Positions 29,901 to 39,024 of a DNA stretch of 64,000 nucleotides are shown in pieces. Position 1 is the stretch's first letter, and each line of letters starts with the position of its first letter. The position numbers and the translations under genes are program-made. Source of the DNA: Dehalogenimonas formicexedens. GTDB taxonomy: Bacteria > Chloroflexota > Dehalococcoidia > Dehalococcoidales > Dehalococcoidaceae. Below the pieces are notes generated by a model. It was not told the DNA's origin, did no database searches, and worked only from the letters and a program-made list of their open reading frames with translations. Location: NCBI RefSeq assembly GCF_001953175.1, contig NZ_CP018258.1:1330210-1394209 (forward strand), in the 5' to 3' direction.

Positions 29901-30205
29901 GTACGGCGGCGATGATCGAGGTCGCCGGGATGCCTGTGAAAAAGATCTCGAAAAAACTGTCCGAAGGCCATCCAAATATCGTAGATATGATCCGCCTCGA
30001 GATTGTATCGGGGGTTATCAACACCTCAACCGGCGGCAGGGTACCGCTTCGGGATGGTTTCCATATCAGGCGCGCGGCCGCCGAAAAACGTGTCCCATGC
30101 TTCACATCCCTGGATACCGCGCGGGTAGCCATCGACGCGTTGGCCGATAGGAGCTACAATTACAATATCAAATCCATGCCGGAATACCGCAGTGGCAAAC
30201 AATAG
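26975..30205 (+). CDS. carB: Carbamoyl phosphate synthase, large subunit
   Basis: A 1076-residue enzyme of normal length, with two ATP-grasp halves (starting [20 protein letters not shown] and [20 protein letters not shown]), an oligomerisation part between them, and a C-terminal MGS-like allosteric domain (about 935-1076). It makes carbamoyl phosphate from bicarbonate, two ATP and ammonia delivered by CarA, for both pyrimidines and arginine. It overlaps pyrK by 14 nt. Confidence 0.97.
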   Translation: [1076 protein letters not shown]

Positions 30206-30980
30206 ACCATACCTTGGTATCGCCAGCATCCTGTCAAATGAACCGGTCATGCCCGGAGTTTTCCGGCTGAGACTACAATGCGACGAAATCGCCGCAAAGG
30301 CCCAACCCGGCCAGTTCGTCATGCTGAAGTGCGGCGATCGTCTGCTGCTTCGCCGCCCGATCAGCATCAGCGAGGCTAACCCTCCCAGCGGCCAGATCGG
30401 TCTCTTGATCGCCAATATTGGAAAAGGCACAGACTGGTTGTCGGGACGAAAGCCTGGCGAGGAATTGGATATCATAGGGCCACTGGGCAACGGTTTCGTC
30501 ATCGGCGACAAGGCTGAAAACCTGCTCTTGATCGGCGGCGGCATGGGTATCGCCCCGCTTAATTTCCTGGCAACAAGGGCCGCCACACTCGGAAAAAGGG
30601 TCACTTTAGTATTAGGCGCCCGAACCGGCGAGCTCCTTTGCCCGTCGACGTATCTCCCTGAAGTCAACGAGTGTGTCTTCTGCACCGAAGATGCCTCAGT
30701 GGGCATCAAAGGCCGGGTCACCGACTGCCCGGACGCCCATATCGAAGCCGCCGACCAGATCTTCACCTGCGGTCCGCTGCCCATGTACCGCGCCCTGATG
30801 AAAGACGCCCGATTCAAGTCCAAGCCGATGCAGGTATCGCTGGAAGTCCGAATGGCCTGCGGAATCGGGCTTTGCTACGGCTGCACCATTAAGACGGAGA
30901 GCGGACTCAAACAGGTCTGTGAAGACGGTCCCGTGTTCGAAGCGCACGATATCCTGTGGGAAGAACTGGCGGACTTATAG
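30192..30980 (+). CDS. pyrK: Dihydroorotate dehydrogenase electron-transfer subunit (PyrK/PyrDII type)
   Basis: A 262-residue flavoprotein with a ferredoxin-reductase-like fold: FAD-binding text LLRRPISISEA (about 53-63), an NAD-binding region LLIGGGMGIAPLNFLA (about 113-128), and a C-terminal [2Fe-2S] site in CGIGLCYGCTIKT with a further Cys in KQVCEDGPVF. It links class 1B dihydroorotate dehydrogenase to NAD. The start is a GTG inside the carB end. The catalytic pyrD gene is not adjacent in the window, so the partner must be encoded elsewhere. Confidence 0.92.
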   Translation: MANNRPYLGIASILSNEPVMPGVFRLRLQCDEIAAKAQPGQFVMLKCGDRLLLRRPISISEANPPSGQIGLLIANIGKGTDWLSGRKPGEELDIIGPLGNGFVIGDKAENLLLIGGGMGIAPLNFLATRAATLGKRVTLVLGARTGELLCPSTYLPEVNECVFCTEDASVGIKGRVTDCPDAHIEAADQIFTCGPLPMYRALMKDARFKSKPMQVSLEVRMACGIGLCYGCTIKTESGLKQVCEDGPVFEAHDILWEELADL

Positions 30981-31009
30981 GCTTGACCTCTGGGACTATT
31001 GACAGGCAA

Positions 31010-32365
31010 ATGATTAATCCTTCGAATAAAGCCGGCGTCATCGTTATAGGCGGGGGAGCCGCCGGACTGATAGCCGCGGGCCGGGCGGCTGAACTTGGCG
31101 CCCAAGTTACCCTCCTCGAAAGAATGGAAGCTCCCGGCAAGAAACTCCTCATCACCGGCAAAGGTCGCTGTAATATCACCAACACCGCTCCTCTCAAGGA
31201 ATTCCTGACCGCGTTCGGACCCAACGGCAGGTTCCTCCACGGCGCCTTCCATAGATTTTTCAGGGATGAACTGCTGGAACTTTTCAGGCAGAAAGGCGTC
31301 GAAACCGAGAATGAGCGGGGCGGCCGGGTCTTTCCCGTTTCCGACAACGCTGCCGACGTAGTTAACGCGCTGGTGTCTTACGGCGAGAGCCACGGGGTAG
31401 AAATCAGGCCGAATAGCCGCGTTATTACCATTGAGCGCGATTGCGACGCCGTCACCGGGGTTCGTCTCGAATCTTGTGAGATAATTCCCGCCGGCGCCGT
31501 GATACTGGCCGCTGGGGGTGCCTCTTACCCCGCCACGGGATCCGCCGGCGACGGCTTCAACCTCGCCGAAGCACTCGGCCACAAGATCAATCCACTCTAT
31601 CCAGGCCTGGTGCCGCTGGTTCTAAAAGAGATCAGTTTCGCTATCGCCTGCCAGGGTGTCGCCCTGAAGAACATCCGCCTTACCGCCTTCGGGTGTGATA
31701 AAGGTTCCATCCCGAAGATGACCATCGAGCATGATTACGGCCGCGGCACGGGTTATGAAAAACCCGCGAAACCGATCATCGAGAGCCGCTTTGGCGAGAT
31801 GCTGTTCACCCATTTCGGAATCGGCGGACCGATAACGCTGCTGATGAGCCAGGCGGTAGCGCGGGCTCTGGATTCCGGACCGGTATCAATCAGCATCGAC
31901 CTCAAACCGGCACTTTCAAACAAAGAACTCGATGCGCGCTTGCAGCGGGAGTTTGCCGCTTCTCCGAAGCGCCAACTTCCGGCAATCCTGCGGGAATTGT
32001 TGCCTGAAAAAATGGTGGAGGTTATGGCGGGAATGTCAGGGATCCCGTTAGGCAGGACCGCCTCAAATTTTACCGTCGAAGATCGACGTGCCCTGGTCAG
32101 CCTCCTCAAAAACCTGACTTTCGAAGTAAGGAGTACCCTGCCTCTGGGTGCGGCCATGGTCACGGCCGGCGGCGTCGAACTTAGCGAAGTCGATCCGAAA
32201 ACAATGGCTTCTAAGCTGGTGCCGGGTCTTTACCTGGCTGGCGAGGTATTGGATTTAGACGCCGATACCGGCGGCTATAATCTCCAGGCCGCGTTTTCGA
32301 CCGGCTGGGTAGCGGGTGAATCTGCCGCTAAATTCCTCGGCGCCAGGGAGCCCAAAACATCCTGA
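31010..32365 (+). CDS. HI0933/YhiN (BaiN-like) family flavoprotein
   Basis: About 451 residues, an NAD(P)/FAD-dependent oxidoreductase-type protein. The dinucleotide fold is VIVIGGGAAGLIAAGRAAELG, followed by the family signature GKKLLITGKGRCNITN and, near the C-terminus, AGEVLDLDADTGGYNLQAAFSTG. The ATG at 31010 is preferred because the glycine-rich fold begins ten residues later; a start at 30956 would overlap pyrK. The physiological substrate is unknown for most members. Confidence 0.9.
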   Translation: MINPSNKAGVIVIGGGAAGLIAAGRAAELGAQVTLLERMEAPGKKLLITGKGRCNITNTAPLKEFLTAFGPNGRFLHGAFHRFFRDELLELFRQKGVETENERGGRVFPVSDNAADVVNALVSYGESHGVEIRPNSRVITIERDCDAVTGVRLESCEIIPAGAVILAAGGASYPATGSAGDGFNLAEALGHKINPLYPGLVPLVLKEISFAIACQGVALKNIRLTAFGCDKGSIPKMTIEHDYGRGTGYEKPAKPIIESRFGEMLFTHFGIGGPITLLMSQAVARALDSGPVSISIDLKPALSNKELDARLQREFAASPKRQLPAILRELLPEKMVEVMAGMSGIPLGRTASNFTVEDRRALVSLLKNLTFEVRSTLPLGAAMVTAGGVELSEVDPKTMASKLVPGLYLAGEVLDLDADTGGYNLQAAFSTGWVAGESAAKFLGAREPKTS

Positions 32366-32420
32366 ATTCCAAAAATTTTGCGTTATAATAGTTGAAAAGA
32401 ACTTATCTGGAGAGGCTCAG

Positions 32421-33389
32421 TTGAAGAAGATAGCCGTTCTCACCAGCGGCGGTGACGCACCGGGGATGAACGCGGCGATTAGAGCCGTCGTCAGGCTTGG
32501 CATCGCTTCCGGTTTAGAGGTTATAGGCACCAATAACGGCTATAGCGGACTCATTGCTGGAGAGTTCCGGCCTCTTGGCGCGCGCGATGTCTCCGGAATC
32601 ATCCAATCAGGGGGCACCATCCTGGGCTCCAGCCGCTCTGCCGAATTCGAAACTGAGTCCGGAAGACAAAAAGCCCTCGATAATCTTGTCAAATCAGGGA
32701 TCGAGGCATTGGTCGTCATCGGCGGCAACGGTTCCCAGACCGGCGCTCATCTTCTTAACGAGATGGGCTTCCCGGTTGTTGGAATTGCTTCGACCATCGA
32801 TAATGATCTGTATGGCACGGATCAGAGCATTGGGGTCGACACGGCGCTAAATATCGTGTTGGAAGCTATTGACCGCATCAAAGTCACGGCCACATCTCAC
32901 CATCGAGCCCATATCGTGGAGACGATGGGAAGGAGCCACGGCTACCTGGCTTTGACCGCCGGTATCTGCGGGGGAGCGGAATTCATTGTTATCCCCGAGG
33001 TAGAGGTTGAACCCAAACAGATCGCCCAGGTCATCGAAGAGACTTATGCGCGTGGTAAATCTCATTGCCTGATTGTCGTTGCCGAAGGCGCCTACTGGAA
33101 CGCAACAAGGCTCCAGGAACACTTCAAAGAGAATGCCAGCCTGGGATTTTCAATCCGAACGACCATCCTGGGCCACGTCCAACGCGGCGGGGCGCCCACT
33201 GCCTTTGACCGGATGCTCGGTACCCGCATTGGTGTGGCGGCCGTCAAAGAACTTGTATCTGGCCGCGCGGGCTCGCTGCTCGGTTTGGCTTGCGGGGAAA
33301 TCGCCGCGACCCCGTACGCGGACGTCGTAACCAACCTCAAAAAACTTGATCTCTCCGTCCTCGATACGGCGGAAAAACTCGCGCGATAA
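32421..33389 (+). CDS. pfkA: 6-phosphofructokinase
   Basis: About 322 residues from a TTG at 32421 with GGAGAGG 5 nt upstream, the usual PFK length. Text: VLTSGGDAPGMNAAIRAVV at the start, STIDNDLYGTDQSIGVDTAL (catalytic Asp in TIDND), and ETMGRSHGYLALTAG. The nucleotide-site motif reads GGNGS instead of the GGDGS of classic ATP enzymes or GGDDS of PPi enzymes, so donor use cannot be assumed. A TATAAT lies about 30 nt upstream. It phosphorylates fructose 6-phosphate in glycolysis. Confidence 0.93.
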   Translation: MKKIAVLTSGGDAPGMNAAIRAVVRLGIASGLEVIGTNNGYSGLIAGEFRPLGARDVSGIIQSGGTILGSSRSAEFETESGRQKALDNLVKSGIEALVVIGGNGSQTGAHLLNEMGFPVVGIASTIDNDLYGTDQSIGVDTALNIVLEAIDRIKVTATSHHRAHIVETMGRSHGYLALTAGICGGAEFIVIPEVEVEPKQIAQVIEETYARGKSHCLIVVAEGAYWNATRLQEHFKENASLGFSIRTTILGHVQRGGAPTAFDRMLGTRIGVAAVKELVSGRAGSLLGLACGEIAATPYADVVTNLKKLDLSVLDTAEKLAR

Positions 33390-33506
33390 GGACCGGGAAT
33401 GGGAAACAGGGCTGGATCTCTTCTATTTGATCCGGGATTACAAACGGGGATAAACCGCCACCTGATTGTTAGATAGGAAAATCGCGATAAAGAGGGGAGT
33501 TTCCCG

Positions 33507-34481
33507 ATGTCTACTTTGCTCCTCACCCGGCATGACGTTCTGGCACTGATCACCATCCCGGAAACATTGAGAGCCGTCGAACAGGCGTTTACAGATTATG
33601 CCCTGGGCAAGGCAGTAATGCCCTCAAAGGCTTATCTGACTTTAGCTTCGGGCGATTTCCGGGCGATGCCGGCATCCGTGCCGGGCGCGGCCGGCCTGAA
33701 ATGGGTCAACGTGCATCCCCAGAACAATAAACGCGGATTGCCGACGGTCATGGCGATCGTTGTTTATTCTGATCCGGATACCGGTTACCCGTTGGCGATC
33801 CTGGACGCCACCGAACTCACCGCTTACCGGACCGGGGCGGCTGGCGCCATTGCCAGTAAATACCTGGCCCGGAAGGATGCCAGATCGCTGGGGCTCATCG
33901 GCACTGGCAAGCAAGCACAAACGCAACTGCTGGCCCATGCCGAATTTTTCAATTTTGACGAGATACTGGTCTTCGACCGCTCGCTTGAATCAGCAACACT
34001 ATTCAAATCGCTGTTCCCCCATTTTCCCGTCAAGATCGTGACCCTTAAAGAGGCTTGCGGCGCCGACATCGTCTGTACCCTGACGCCGACGCGAAGCCCT
34101 TTCCTCAAACTCGCATGGCTCAAGCCGGGGGCGCATGTCAATGCCATCGGCGCTGACGCGCCTGGTAAAGAGGAATTGGAACCTGAGGTGCTGGAGATTG
34201 CCAAAGTGGTCGTCGACGACATTGAACAATCAACCCACGCCGGGGAGCTTAATGTTCCGGTTTCAAACGGGTCATTCAGCCCAGCGAAAATTTACGCCAC
34301 CCTGGGCGAGCTGACGTCTGGGAAAAAGGTGGGGCGCGCCGACCCGAAAGATATTACCGTTTTCGACTCAACCGGGCTGGCGATCCAGGACATCGCAACC
34401 GCTCGCGTGATCTACTCCAAGGCCCTGGAAAATCGAAGCGGGCTGAATTTTGACTTCATTCAACGTGAAAACAGTTTTTGA
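33507..34481 (+). CDS. Ornithine cyclodeaminase / mu-crystallin family protein
   Basis: A 324-residue NAD(P)-binding protein of the OCD/mu-crystallin family, whose members include ornithine cyclodeaminase, alanine dehydrogenase and imine reductases. Substrate-site text GLKWVNVHPQNN (about 63-74), ELTAYRTGAAGAIASKYLA (about 106-124) and the nucleotide fold LGLIGTGKQAQTQLLA (about 130-145) are clear. A good GGGGAG site precedes the ATG. The exact reaction cannot be told from the sequence. Confidence 0.9.
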   Translation: MSTLLLTRHDVLALITIPETLRAVEQAFTDYALGKAVMPSKAYLTLASGDFRAMPASVPGAAGLKWVNVHPQNNKRGLPTVMAIVVYSDPDTGYPLAILDATELTAYRTGAAGAIASKYLARKDARSLGLIGTGKQAQTQLLAHAEFFNFDEILVFDRSLESATLFKSLFPHFPVKIVTLKEACGADIVCTLTPTRSPFLKLAWLKPGAHVNAIGADAPGKEELEPEVLEIAKVVVDDIEQSTHAGELNVPVSNGSFSPAKIYATLGELTSGKKVGRADPKDITVFDSTGLAIQDIATARVIYSKALENRSGLNFDFIQRENSF

Positions 34482-34553
34482 CAAAAAACGTTCCACTTTT
34501 GCCCTGGTCCACATGAAAGGTATAATAACCCATTTTATGTTGCCTAAGACGTA

Positions 34554-37500
34554 ATGTTAGCACCTGAGACCAAAACCGCCACAATTTCGGTACGAATGCT
34601 CATTGCCGGGGTTTTGGCTTTTGCCGGGTTTTACATCTTATCAAGGGCGGATTACCTCCTTTTCCACAGCATTGTGGAACTGCTCGGCGTCGCCATTACG
34701 TTCAGCATCTTCGTTATCGCGTGGAACGCCCGCCGGTTTATGTCGAACGATTATCTGCTGTTTATCGGCGTCGGTTTTTTATTTGTCAGCATTTTGAGCG
34801 CCATGCATACCCTGTCCTACCGCGGCATGGGAGTTTTTATTGGCTTTGAACCCACCAACCTCGCCGCCCAATTTTGGATTGCCGCCCGTTACCTGCAAAG
34901 TTTCACATTGATTCTGGCGCCCTTATTCATCCACCGCCGGTTGAATTCCAACCTTGCGTTCACAGTCTTTGGCATTGCCACGGCATTGATCATCATGTCA
35001 ATTCTTGTCTGGCAGGTCTTTCCCGCCGCTTTTGTCACAGGGAGCGGACTTACCGCTTTCAAAATCATCAGCGAGTATGCCATTTCGGGGATCCTGCTGG
35101 GTGCCGCCCTGCTGCTCCGGCGGCATCGAGCCAAGTTCGGACTCAATGTCGTCTCCTACCTCACAGCCGCCATGCTGGTGAACATAGCGGCTGAGATGGC
35201 GTTTACCCTCTACACCGACGCATATGGCTTCCTGAATGCCGTCGGGCACTTCCTGATTCTTATTTCGATCTATTTCATTTACAAGGCGATCATTGAGACC
35301 GGTCTTTCCCGGCCGTTCGACCTCATGTTTCACCAGTTGAAATTGAATGAAGAGCGTTTCGAAGAACGCGCTAACGAATTGCAGCGCTTTGAACTCCTGT
35401 CCAACAACTCGCGCGATATCATTCTGATGATCAGGGCCGACGACGGGCATATCGTCGAAGCCAACACTGCCGCGACCGCAGCTTATGGTTACACCAGAAA
35501 CGAACTCCTTGCCTTGAAAATCGGCGACCTAAGGGCCGAAGGCGATCAAAATATCATTTCCTGGCAAATGGCTGAGGCCAACGACACCGGTATCATGTTC
35601 GAAACCATCCATCGGCGCCGCGATGGCCGCGAATTTCCGGTGGAGGTCAGTTCCCGGGGAGCTACCATAGCCGGGACCAGGCTGTTGCTCTCCGTGGTGC
35701 GTGACATCACAGACCGTAAAAGAACTGAACAAGCCTTAAAACAGAGTGAAGCCAAGCTACGCTCACAACTGGATTACATCCTGTCTCCTGAAGGGGACCT
35801 GGGTGAACAAGAATTGCTGGCCATCCTCGATCTACCCGTAGTTCAAGGCATGATGGACGATTTGTACGAGGTGACGCGGCTGGGATTTGCGATTATCGAC
35901 CTCAAGGGCAAAGTCCTTGTCGGTACGGGTTGGCAAGATATTTGTGTTGAGTTCCACCGGAAAAATCCAATTACCTGCGCAAACTGTATCGAGAGCGATC
36001 TTGCCCTGACTCAAGGCGTCAAAAGGGGAGAATTCAAGACCTACAAGTGTAAGAACAATATGTGGGATATCGTTACGCCCCTCTACGTTGGCGACCGGCA
36101 TGTTGCCAACGTATTCACCGGGCAGTTTTTCTTTGAAGATGAGCAACCGGATGCCGAACTTTTCGCCAAGCAGGCTAACCGATTCGGATTCGATAAATCC
36201 GCGTACCTCGCCGCTTTGAATCGCGCCCCCCGCCACAGCCGGGAAAAAGTAGCCGCCCTGATGGATTTTTTCACCCGTTTCTCTTCGATGGTTTCGGAAT
36301 TGGGTTACTCCAATCTTAAACTGGCTAAAGCCAACGCGGATCAGCAACAAGCCGCCGAGGCGCTCAAAATAAGCGAGGAACGTTTCAATAAAGCTTTTAA
36401 AGCCAGCCCCGCCGCTTCTGCCATCACCAGGGTAGATGACGGAACGTATATCGATGTTAATGAAAACTACGAACGCCTGATGGGATATTCAAGGGATGAG
36501 CTGGTGGGCCGGAAAACCACTGATTTCGACATCTATCTTCATCCGGAACAAAGGTCGGAGATAGTCCGTTTGATGAGCGAAACAGGGAGAGTACGAGACT
36601 TTGAATTGACCCTGCGGAAGAAAAACGGCCAACTGCTGGATACGCTATCTTCACTCGAAATAATCAACCTGGGGGAACAGAAATTATTCCTCTCGACCAT
36701 TATCGATATCACCGACCGAAAAAAGGCTGAATCGGCCGTCAAGGCGGCCGCCGAGGAATGGCAGGCAACTTTCGACTCAATCAACGACATCATCATGCTT
36801 CTGGATCCGAATCACAGGATAATTCGCGCTAACCAAGCCTTCACTGAAACGTTTAAAATTCCAGCCGAGCAGGCGGTGGGGAAATTTTGCTACGAAATCG
36901 TCCATGCCACTGCTCACCCACCAGCGTTTTGTCCGCACCGCCGTACGATAAACTGCGGTACGGAAGCCAAAGAAGAGTTCCTAGAACCGAATTTGGGCAT
37001 TTATATCGAAGCCACGACACTGCCCATAATCGATAATTCCGGCAAGTGCACCGGCAGTGTTCACATCGTCAAAAATATTCACGAACGAAAATTAGCCGAA
37101 GCGGAGCGTGAAAAACTGCACCGGCAGATCGACGAACAGCGTCGCCTTCTACAAAACACGTTGGACCAGTTGCCTGCTGGAGTGGTCATCCGGGATGTCG
37201 GCGGAACCCTGGTGATGGCCAACAGCCAATTTTCCGTGATCTTCGGCGAACCGCCCGGTAACGAAAATACCTTTGATCTGAACCGCAGTTTTCACCGTGA
37301 TGGCAAAAAATACCTGGCGGGTGAATGGCCGATGAACCGGACAATTGCCACCGGTAAAGCCATAGACAATGAAGAGGTGGACATTGTCCGTGGGGATGCA
37401 AGCCGCGCCACGATCAGTGCTTCAACAAGTCCCATCCGAAACGATGCCGGGCAGATCATCGCCTACGTCGGAGTTTTCCGCGACATAACCGACAGCAAGC

Positions 37501-38276
37501 GGGCGGAGGGAGCCATTCAGGAACTGAACGCGACGCTTGAACGCCGGGTCGAGCAACGCACCAGAGAGCTTGAAAGCGCCTATGCCGACCTGTCTGAGCA
37601 ATTGAAGCTCAGGGCCAAGGCGGAAGAATCACTCCGTTCGTTATCCAGCAGGCTGCTTTCCATCCAGGAAGAAGAGCGGCGGACGATCGCACGCGAACTT
37701 CATGATCAAACCGGCCAAAGCCTGACGGTGCTGAAGCTTATGTTCGGAAGAGCCGACCGGATGGCGCCCGAGGAAATGAAACCGATCCTCAAGGACACCG
37801 GGAACCTGATCGCCGACATTATCAAACAGGTGAGAAGCCTTTCCCTGTCTCTTCGACCTGGCATCCTGGACGATTTGGGGTTGGTCCCGGCAATGGAATG
37901 GCTTTTCAAGCAGCTTCAATCTCAGGCGGACCTGCTGGTTCATTTCGAACACGGTGAAATTTCGGGATTGTCCACGGAAATGAATACGGTCATATACCGG
38001 ATTACCCAGGAAGCGCTGACCAATATAATGCGGCATGCCGGTGTCAAGGAAGCCTGGATCCAGATGTCGGTGGCTGATCGTGGGCTGTACCTGAGGATCG
38101 AGGATCACGGTCGCGGATTTGATACAACAGTTTCAAACCCATCGACCGGACTGTCGGCGATGAGAGAGCGAGCGGCGCTCCTGGGAGGGAGTTACAACCT
38201 TGAATCCAGCCCCGGCAGGGGCACGGTCATCAACGTGGTTTTACCTTTAAGGAACCCGGCTAGTGATTCCGGTTGA
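34554..38276 (+). CDS. Multi-PAS sensor histidine kinase with MASE3 and PocR domains
   Basis: A 1240-residue membrane sensor. Order: MASE3-type membrane domain with about eight helices (1-245); PAS (about 275-390); a PocR-type ligand-binding domain (about 425-600) with CANC (FHRKNPITCANCIESD) and a second Cys in TYKCKNNMWDI; three further PAS domains (about 615-730, 745-860, 880-985), one with a HATAHPPAFCPHR motif; a coiled coil; HisKA_3 with the phospho-acceptor in RTIARELHDQTGQ (about 1050); HATPase (about 1140-1235). HisKA_3 kinases pair with NarL-type regulators, and a receiver gene follows. In other bacteria PocR domains bind small hydrocarbon derivatives such as propanediol. Confidence 0.92.
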   Translation: MLAPETKTATISVRMLIAGVLAFAGFYILSRADYLLFHSIVELLGVAITFSIFVIAWNARRFMSNDYLLFIGVGFLFVSILSAMHTLSYRGMGVFIGFEPTNLAAQFWIAARYLQSFTLILAPLFIHRRLNSNLAFTVFGIATALIIMSILVWQVFPAAFVTGSGLTAFKIISEYAISGILLGAALLLRRHRAKFGLNVVSYLTAAMLVNIAAEMAFTLYTDAYGFLNAVGHFLILISIYFIYKAIIETGLSRPFDLMFHQLKLNEERFEERANELQRFELLSNNSRDIILMIRADDGHIVEANTAATAAYGYTRNELLALKIGDLRAEGDQNIISWQMAEANDTGIMFETIHRRRDGREFPVEVSSRGATIAGTRLLLSVVRDITDRKRTEQALKQSEAKLRSQLDYILSPEGDLGEQELLAILDLPVVQGMMDDLYEVTRLGFAIIDLKGKVLVGTGWQDICVEFHRKNPITCANCIESDLALTQGVKRGEFKTYKCKNNMWDIVTPLYVGDRHVANVFTGQFFFEDEQPDAELFAKQANRFGFDKSAYLAALNRAPRHSREKVAALMDFFTRFSSMVSELGYSNLKLAKANADQQQAAEALKISEERFNKAFKASPAASAITRVDDGTYIDVNENYERLMGYSRDELVGRKTTDFDIYLHPEQRSEIVRLMSETGRVRDFELTLRKKNGQLLDTLSSLEIINLGEQKLFLSTIIDITDRKKAESAVKAAAEEWQATFDSINDIIMLLDPNHRIIRANQAFTETFKIPAEQAVGKFCYEIVHATAHPPAFCPHRRTINCGTEAKEEFLEPNLGIYIEATTLPIIDNSGKCTGSVHIVKNIHERKLAEAEREKLHRQIDEQRRLLQNTLDQLPAGVVIRDVGGTLVMANSQFSVIFGEPPGNENTFDLNRSFHRDGKKYLAGEWPMNRTIATGKAIDNEEVDIVRGDASRATISASTSPIRNDAGQIIAYVGVFRDITDSKRAEGAIQELNATLERRVEQRTRELESAYADLSEQLKLRAKAEESLRSLSSRLLSIQEEERRTIARELHDQTGQSLTVLKLMFGRADRMAPEEMKPILKDTGNLIADIIKQVRSLSLSLRPGILDDLGLVPAMEWLFKQLQSQADLLVHFEHGEISGLSTEMNTVIYRITQEALTNIMRHAGVKEAWIQMSVADRGLYLRIEDHGRGFDTTVSNPSTGLSAMRERAALLGGSYNLESSPGRGTVINVVLPLRNPASDSG

Positions 38277-38388
38277 CATTATTAGTGTGGTATAGCCTGC
38301 TAAATACGTATCATTACGTATTCTCAAACAACTCCGACTAACTTAAAATTACACTATGAAATCATATAGCGATGACGGTGCTTGGGAT

Positions 38389-38796
38389 ATGACAACCATT
38401 ATACTGGCTGATGATCACAAGATAGTGCGGCAGGGCGTTCGGGCGTTGCTTGAATATGAACCCGATTTTAATATTGTCGGCGAAGCGGGCAGCGGTACGG
38501 AGGCCTTGTCAATGTTGGAGAGTACCATCCCCGATGTGCTCGTGACCGATCTCTCAATGCCCGGGTTAACGGGAATCGAGCTGGCTAGCGAGATCAGGAA
38601 GCGCAACTGGCCGACCAAGGTAATCATTCTCTCGATGCACGGGGATGAACCTTACGTCGCCCGGGCTCTGGCAAGTGGGGCATCGGGTTACATTCTAAAA
38701 GAATCCGGAGTTGAACATACGGTAAACGCCATCAGGGAAGCCCTGGCGGGCGGACTTTATGTCAGCCCTCCGTTGATCATGCCCTCGGTTAACTGA
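38389..38796 (+). CDS. NarL-type receiver-only response regulator (no output domain)
   Basis: About 135 residues. The receiver is complete: acidic DD near the start (ILADDHKIVRQG), phospho-acceptor Asp in VLVTDLSMPGLTGIEL (about residue 55), Ser/Thr in IILSMHG, and Lys in GYILKES. NarL-family proteins normally continue with a LuxR-type helix-turn-helix after YVSPPL. Here a stop follows ten residues later, and no such domain appears in any frame downstream. It may be a true single-domain regulator or a truncated gene. An ATG at 38356 would add 11 residues. It is likely the partner of the kinase just upstream. Confidence 0.85.
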   Translation: MTTIILADDHKIVRQGVRALLEYEPDFNIVGEAGSGTEALSMLESTIPDVLVTDLSMPGLTGIELASEIRKRNWPTKVIILSMHGDEPYVARALASGASGYILKESGVEHTVNAIREALAGGLYVSPPLIMPSVN

Positions 38797-39024
38797 AAAT
38801 CAATCCGGATGACTTAGAGGTCTGCGTAAAGCGTCATGTGACGTGAACACTGGTAATCTGGCGATCAAAAACAAAAGCCGGTGTCACAATAACGCTTCAC
38901 ATGTGTCTGAACGAATGATCAGAGGGCTCCGCGCCCCACTGGCGGTCAAACTTGATTCGGTAAATTCCCTCCATTAGGTTAGGAATTGGGTTAGGCAACT
39001 GTGTATTTTCAAGTGGGGTGACCG
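38797..39024. other. Intergenic region, no gene seen
   Basis: 228 nt between the receiver gene and the DinB-family gene. It was checked for a displaced helix-turn-helix coding segment of the receiver, without success. It holds a short direct repeat GGTTAGGAATTGGGTTAGG near 38976 and the GGGGTG ribosome-binding site of the next gene. No terminator hairpin with a T-run was found. Confidence 0.5.

Noticed and set aside
28847-29971. 374-codon open frame on the minus strand
   Set aside because: It is entirely antisense to the second half of carB, which is unmistakable and in an operon. The translation has no family features and reflects the codon bias of carB.
38797-39024. Frameshifted helix-turn-helix for the receiver at 38389
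   Set aside because: All three plus-strand frames were read after the stop; none resembles the LuxR-type domain, so a simple frameshift does not explain the short protein.
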